17,198 bases of DNA from SCUD01 sp036824505. GTDB taxonomy: Bacteria; Pseudomonadota; Gammaproteobacteria; Steroidobacterales; Steroidobacteraceae. The translations under genes and the position numbers were made by a program. The stretch spans positions 1 through 17,198 of the forward strand of contig DAITAA010000039.1 of the NCBI GenBank assembly GCA_036824505.1. The letters are read 5' to 3'. A model generated the notes under the pieces. That model worked only from the letters and a program-made list of their open reading frames with translations. It had not been told where the DNA came from and ran no database searches. Shown piece by piece: positions 10,101 to 16,100 of the stretch (its first letter is position 1; each line of letters begins with the position of its first letter).

Positions 10101-13100
10101 ACATCGGCGGTCGGCTGGCTGGTGAGCACCACGGTGAACGTGGCGGTGCCGCCGGCCTCGGTGGTCACCAATCCGGATGTTGGAGTCACCGTGACCCCGA
10201 CGCCGTCGTTGTCGGTGTTGCTGACCGCGACGTTGGCCGGATCGAGGTTGTTGTANNNNNNNNNNNNNNNNNNNNNNNNNNNNNNNNNNNNNNNNNNNNN
10301 NNNNNNNNNNNNNNNNNNNNNNNNNNNNNNNNNNNNNNNNNNNNNNNNNNNNNNNTGGCTGGTGAGCACCACGGTGAACGTGGCGGTGCCGCCGGCCTCG
10401 GTGGTCACCAGGCCGCTGCTCGGGGTGACCGTGATACCGCCGAGGACCGTTGCCAGACCGCCGAATTCGGATGTTTCACCGCCGAGCGTCGCCGAACTCG
10501 TCAATCGAGTGCCACTTGTGACGCCACCTGGCATCGGGATTGAAAAGGCAAAACGGTTCGTCGTATCGCTGCCCTGATTCAGGCCGTTCACCGGATTGGA
10601 ATAGCTGCCAGTGCCGGCATCGGAATCGGCACCGGATCCCTCCGTCAGGGTGAGCAGATAAGTCCTGCCTTCCCCGAAACCGCCCGGATCCGGATCCGCG
10701 ACATAGAACTCGATTGCCGACCCGGGGCGCGCGAACCCGCTCAGCACGAGATTGCTGCCGACAATCGTGGCGCTGGTAATGACCGGGAAATTGAGCAGCG
10801 AATTTCCACCACTGTCGCCGTCACCGCTATCGTTGGCCGTCACGAATGGCGCGGTTCCCCCTGCGGTTGCGTCCGTGGCGTTCAGCAGGTCAACGCTGAT
10901 TCCGCCGTTGGCGAATATCGAATTCTCGGAAACCACGTTGCCTGCCGAGGTCGAAATGACCAGGACGCCCGACCCGAAATTGGAGCTGATGACGTTGTGC
11001 CGGATGCTGCTGCCCGAGCCGAAAAGCCGCACACCGGCGGTTTCATTTGCACCGATGCCGTTATTGACCAGGCTGTTGTCCGCGATCGTGTGCGCGCCGG
11101 TGCTGACATAGCCATCGATGCCCATACCGCGGTTATCCGCGATCAGGTTTGCCGTAATGTTGTGCCCGGCAGACGTGTCAATACCGATGCCATCCGCGAA
11201 ATCGGGCCCGAGCGCATTGCCGCGGATCTCGTTCCCGGTGACGGTCCACCCGTTGGAGCTGTACAGGATGCTGATGCCCGATGCGTTTGCGAATCCGACG
11301 AGGTTTCCGCGAATCGTGCCGTTCACGCCGCCGTTGACCCGGATTCCGTCCCCGTCTGTCCGCACGCTGGCGCCGGGGTCGATGAATGCACTCGCGGTCG
11401 CCCCGACGATGTTGCGTTCGATCAGGATCCCGGTGAGTGCCTGCGAACTGGTGCCGACCTTGACGTCGGTGAAGCCATCGTTGAACGCGCCGTTGCCGAA
11501 CCCGTAGATCGCGATGCCTCGCACGGTCGTGTCATTCGCGCCAATGTCGATGCCGGTGGGCAGATTATTGCCATCCTGAATCTGCACCTCCGGGCGGTTC
11601 AGCTGCGCGAGTGCCGGCTCGTCTCCGGTCCCGGTGACGCCGTCCGCGCCGGTACCGATGCTGCCGCCGGTCCCGAGAACACCGGCGTTGGTGTTGCCGA
11701 CGTTTGCCGTCTGGGTCGTGCCATCAATGGTCGTGCCAGCGTCGGTGATCGCGGGCAGGGCGCTCACGGCACTGATCACGGCAACGCCGCCTGTCAGCTG
11801 ATTTGTCAGCCCCGCGCGCAGCCCTGGGTGCGTCAGGCCGTCCGATATCATGAACAGCGAAGTCTCGCGGCCGGCGGTCTGTCCCGACTGGGCGAGCCCG
11901 ATATTGCCGAGCCCGTTCGCATTGATGATGAATTGCCGCAGCGAACCGTGGCCCGAGTCGTTGGTGTTGACGATCGTGTCGAAGTTGTAGCCGAAGTCGA
12001 TGCCGGCGATGCCGGTCGTCGATACGGTTGCGTTGGTAATCGACTGCGCGGTGCCGGTGATGCCGGCGGTGAATACTCCGGTCGTGGGGTTCATGACGAC
12101 GCCGGGAGCGCCATTTGCCGCGTCGGCTACCGTCGGATCCTGCCCGCCGACGTGGTCGGTTGCCGCTATCGCACTGCCGGTGGCCGCATCGGTTCGAAAG
12201 GTCTGGACCGCCAGATGCGTGGCCGCTGCGTAGCCTGGGCGCGCGCTGCCAACGGAGGCATTCACCACGCGGACGGTATAACTGCCGGCGGGCAGACTTG
12301 CGAAGCTGTAGTTGCCGCCGCCACTCGTCGTCGTCGATGCAACAAACGCGCCGCCGGAATCGTAAAGTTCGACACGTGCGCCGTCACGGCCCGAGCCGCC
12401 CGCTGCCGTGGCTGCGGCCCGATCACGGCCCGCACCGCCGCCGTAATTGACATCCTCGAAGACGGTGCCGGACAGCGATCCGCTGCCCGTGACCGTGACG
12501 AGGCCGCTGAACTCGGAGGTATTGTTGCCAGCGTCGGTCGCGGTCGCCGTCAGGACCGAGCCAGGCCCCACGCCGGGCGGAACAGCGACGGTGAAACTGA
12601 ACCGGTTCGTGGTGTCGGTGCCCTGATTGATTCCGTTTACCGGATTCGTGTAGGTGCCGGTGGTCCCATCGGCATCTGCACCACTGCCCTCCGTTGCGGT
12701 GAATATGAACGTCTGCCCCTCGCCAAAGCCGCTGGGGTCAGGCGCGGCGATGAAGAACTCGATGATGCTGCCGGGACGTGCGAATCCAGCGACGATCAGA
12801 TTTCCGCTACTGATCGTCGCGTTCTCGATGACCGGGAAATTCAGCAGGTCATTGCCGCCCGCATCCGCGTCATTGCTGTCATTGATCGTTTCGAATGGCG
12901 CCGTGCCGGTCTCCGGATCGTCGGTCACCGAGTGCAGGTCGATACCGATCTGGCCGCTCGGCCCGCCACCGCCCTTGTCGGTGATCGTGCCGTTCGCATA
13001 AATCGAGTTCCTGGTGATCCGGTTGCCGGTTGACGCATCTCTGACCATCACACCGGCACCGAAATTGGCGCTCAGAATGTTTCTGTCCACCAGATTGCCA

Positions 13101-16100
13101 TTGCCGCGGATCCTGACACCGGGGGACTCGAGCGACACATCGGTCCCCACTCCGTTGCCGGTGATGGTGTTGTTGACGACCGTATTGCCGCCGCTGGAAG
13201 TCGGCATTTCGACGCCATTTCCTTCGGTGCCGACGATCAGGTTGCCGCGCGCGGTGCAGCTGCCGCTGCCGCCCTCGAATGACACGCCGTCCTGGTTGGC
13301 ATGGCCAACGCCGTTGCCGCGTATTTCGTTTCCCTCGACCAGGCCGCCGACCGATCCGCCGACGAACAGCACGCCCATATAACCCGCATACCCGATCAGG
13401 TTGTTGCGAACGATGGCGCCGTTGGGGCCGTCGAGTGTGATGTTGTCACCACGTGTGCGATTCGCGCCGGGATCCGCGAAGCTCGTGGCAGACGCGCCCA
13501 GCACGTTTTGCTCGATGATCGCGCCGGTCACTGCCCCGACGCGGATATTGGCCTCTCCAGTCCCGGAAAGCCGGTCGTTGGCGAAGCCGAAGATCGCGAG
13601 GCCGCGGATCGTTGCTTCGGCGGCCTGGATGTCGAGCCCCCGCGCGACGTGAAGTCCGCTGTCGTTGAGTTGCACCTCCGGACGGTTGACGGTGGAAAGA
13701 ACCAGGTTGTCCACGCCAACCACGCCGCCGACGCCCAGCGTGCCGGCGTTGGTATTGCCTACATTGGCTGTTTGCACCGTGCCGTCGATGGTCGTGCCAG
13801 GGTCGCTGATCGCCGGCAGTGCGCTTGCCACTGCAATGACCGCGACGCCGCCGGTCAGCTGGCCAGTCAGACCGGCGCGAAGACCGGCATGCGCCAGGCC
13901 GTCGGAGATCATGAAGATCGATGTCTCGCGCCCGATGGTCTGGCCTGCCTGGGCGAGACCGGCATTGCCGAGCGCGTTGGCGTTCGTGATGAACTGGCGC
14001 AGCGAACCCTGGCCGGCGTCGTTGACATTGACGATGGTGTCGAAGTTGAAACCGAAGTCGATGCCGGTGAGGGCGGTGGTTGCAATGACGGTCGTGATCG
14101 ACTGGGCCTGGCCGCTGATTCCCGCGGTGAACACACCGGTCGCCGTATTCATCGCCGTGCCGAGCGCACCCGGGCCGGCATCGCCCACCGTCGGATCTTC
14201 ACCACCCACCCGGTTCGCATCGGCGGTGCCGACCGTGCCGGTCAACCCATTGGTGCGGAAGGTCTGCACCGGCAGCAGGCCGGGGACGTAGCCGGTGCGC
14301 GAGCTGGAGACGCTGCTGTTGACGACCCGGACGGTGTAGTTGCCGTTGACCAGGCCGAGGAACGAGTAACTGCCCGCTGCGTCCGTGATCGTGCTGCTGA
14401 TGAAGTTTCCGCTGGCGTCGTAGAGTTCGACCTGTGCATTCGGCTGTCCGCTGCCGCCGGATGCCGCGAAACTGCGTCCGGCACCGCCACCGTAGTTCAC
14501 ATCCTCGAACACCTTGCCCGAAATGCCGGCCGCAGCCACGGCCGTGACCACGCCGCTGAACTCGGAAGTGTTTCCCGCCAGCGTGGCCGTGGCGGTCAGC
14601 TGAGTTCCGGCGCTCACCCCGCCAGGCACCGGGATCGTGAATGTAAACCGCTCCGTCGTGTCCGTGCCTTGATCGAGGCCATTGACCGGGCTCGCGTAGG
14701 AGCCGGTCGTGGCATCCGAATCCGCCGCCGAGCCTTCGGTCAGCGTAGTCAGGTAGGTCTGGCCCTCGCCGAATCCGCGTCCGTCGCCATCGCTGATGAA
14801 AAACTCGATGATCGAAGCGGGCTTTGCGAATCCGGACAGCACGAGATTGCTTCCGACGATGCTGGCGCTCGTAAGAACCGGAAAGTTCAGCAGGCCGTTG
14901 CCTCCGGTGCGCGCACCGGGGGCGTTGGGTGTGTAGAACGGGTCGGTACCGAGATTGGCATCTTCGGAGGGCGAGTTCAGGTCGATGCCGATCTGCGTTG
15001 TCGGCGTGGCGCTGAATCGAGAGGCAATCGTGCCGTTTGCGAAAATCGAGTTCTGCGAAATGACAGTACCGCTCGCACCGTTGTTGACTGCAAGGCCTGC
15101 GCCATAGTTCGCGGTAATCCGGTTGCGCGAGATCGTGTGCGCGGTAGCCGTGCCGCGAATCGTGATGCCTGAGCTCTGGATCAGCACGGTCGGGATTCCG
15201 ACGCCGTTGCCGCTGATTGTGTTGTTGGTTGCGCTGTTCGAAGTCGAACCGGCGGTGGTCACATAGCCTTGGCTTGAACTGCCGACAATCAGGTTGCCGG
15301 TCGTGTCCACCAGCGTGGATCCGCTCAACGCAATTCCGTCTCCGTCACCGGTCTCGAGCCCGTTGTCCCGGATCTCGTTGTCGGTGATCGACCAGCTATT
15401 GGCGGCATTGGCCAGCTGGATGCCCCGGATCCGTGCGAAGCCGATCAGGTTGCGACGGGCGATTGCCGCATCGGCCCCGTCACCATAGATGTTGTGCCAG
15501 TTGCGCAAGGCTATGCCAGGGTCAACGAAAGAGGTCGCGGCCGCACCCAGGATGTTCTCTTCGATCAGCGTGCCGGAAATAGCGTTCTCGATCCGGACCG
15601 CCGCTCCCCCGGCCGCGCTCGTCGCAAATCCCAGGATGGCCAGGCCGCGCACTGCAACGTTATCGGCATTAATATCGATGCCGTTCTCGAGTGAGGCGAT
15701 ATCCCGGATCTCGACCTCCGGTCCACGCACCTGACTGAGAGCCAGAGCATCGACGCCGACGGTGCCACCGGTCCCGAGCACCGTGGCATTGGTGTTGCCG
15801 ACATTGACGGTCTGCGTCGTTCCATCAATGAAGGTGCTCGCGCCGGTGACCGTTGTCAGGTCAGTGACGGGGACGATGCCTGCGACACCGGAGGTGAGTT
15901 GGTTGACCAATCCGGCCCGCAGCCCTGCGTGTGCAACGCCATCCGGGACCATGAAGACGCTGGTCTCCCGGCCGGCCGGCAGCGCCTGAGTTCCGCCACT
16001 GACCTGGCGCGAGCCGCTCTGGGCGAGCGACGCCTCACCGCCCAATGCGTTTGCATTCGTGATGAACTGGCGCAGCGAACCCTGGCCGGCGTCGTTGACA

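Noticed and set aside
9864..10435. CRISPR array or mobile element as the cause of the repeats and gap
   Set aside because: The repeats are 339-bp in-frame coding units without spacers, transposase or terminal inverted repeats.
10997..13033. Long open plus-strand frame opposite the giant gene (678 codons)
   Set aside because: It mirrors the strong third-position GC bias of the sense gene. The product has no recognisable domain and is rich in Arg, Ala and Asp, as expected of a shadow frame.
13301..15172. Long open plus-strand frame opposite the giant gene (623 codons)
   Set aside because: Same reason; related shadow frames recur opposite the duplicated module (for example 15899-16687), so they follow from the sense repeats.
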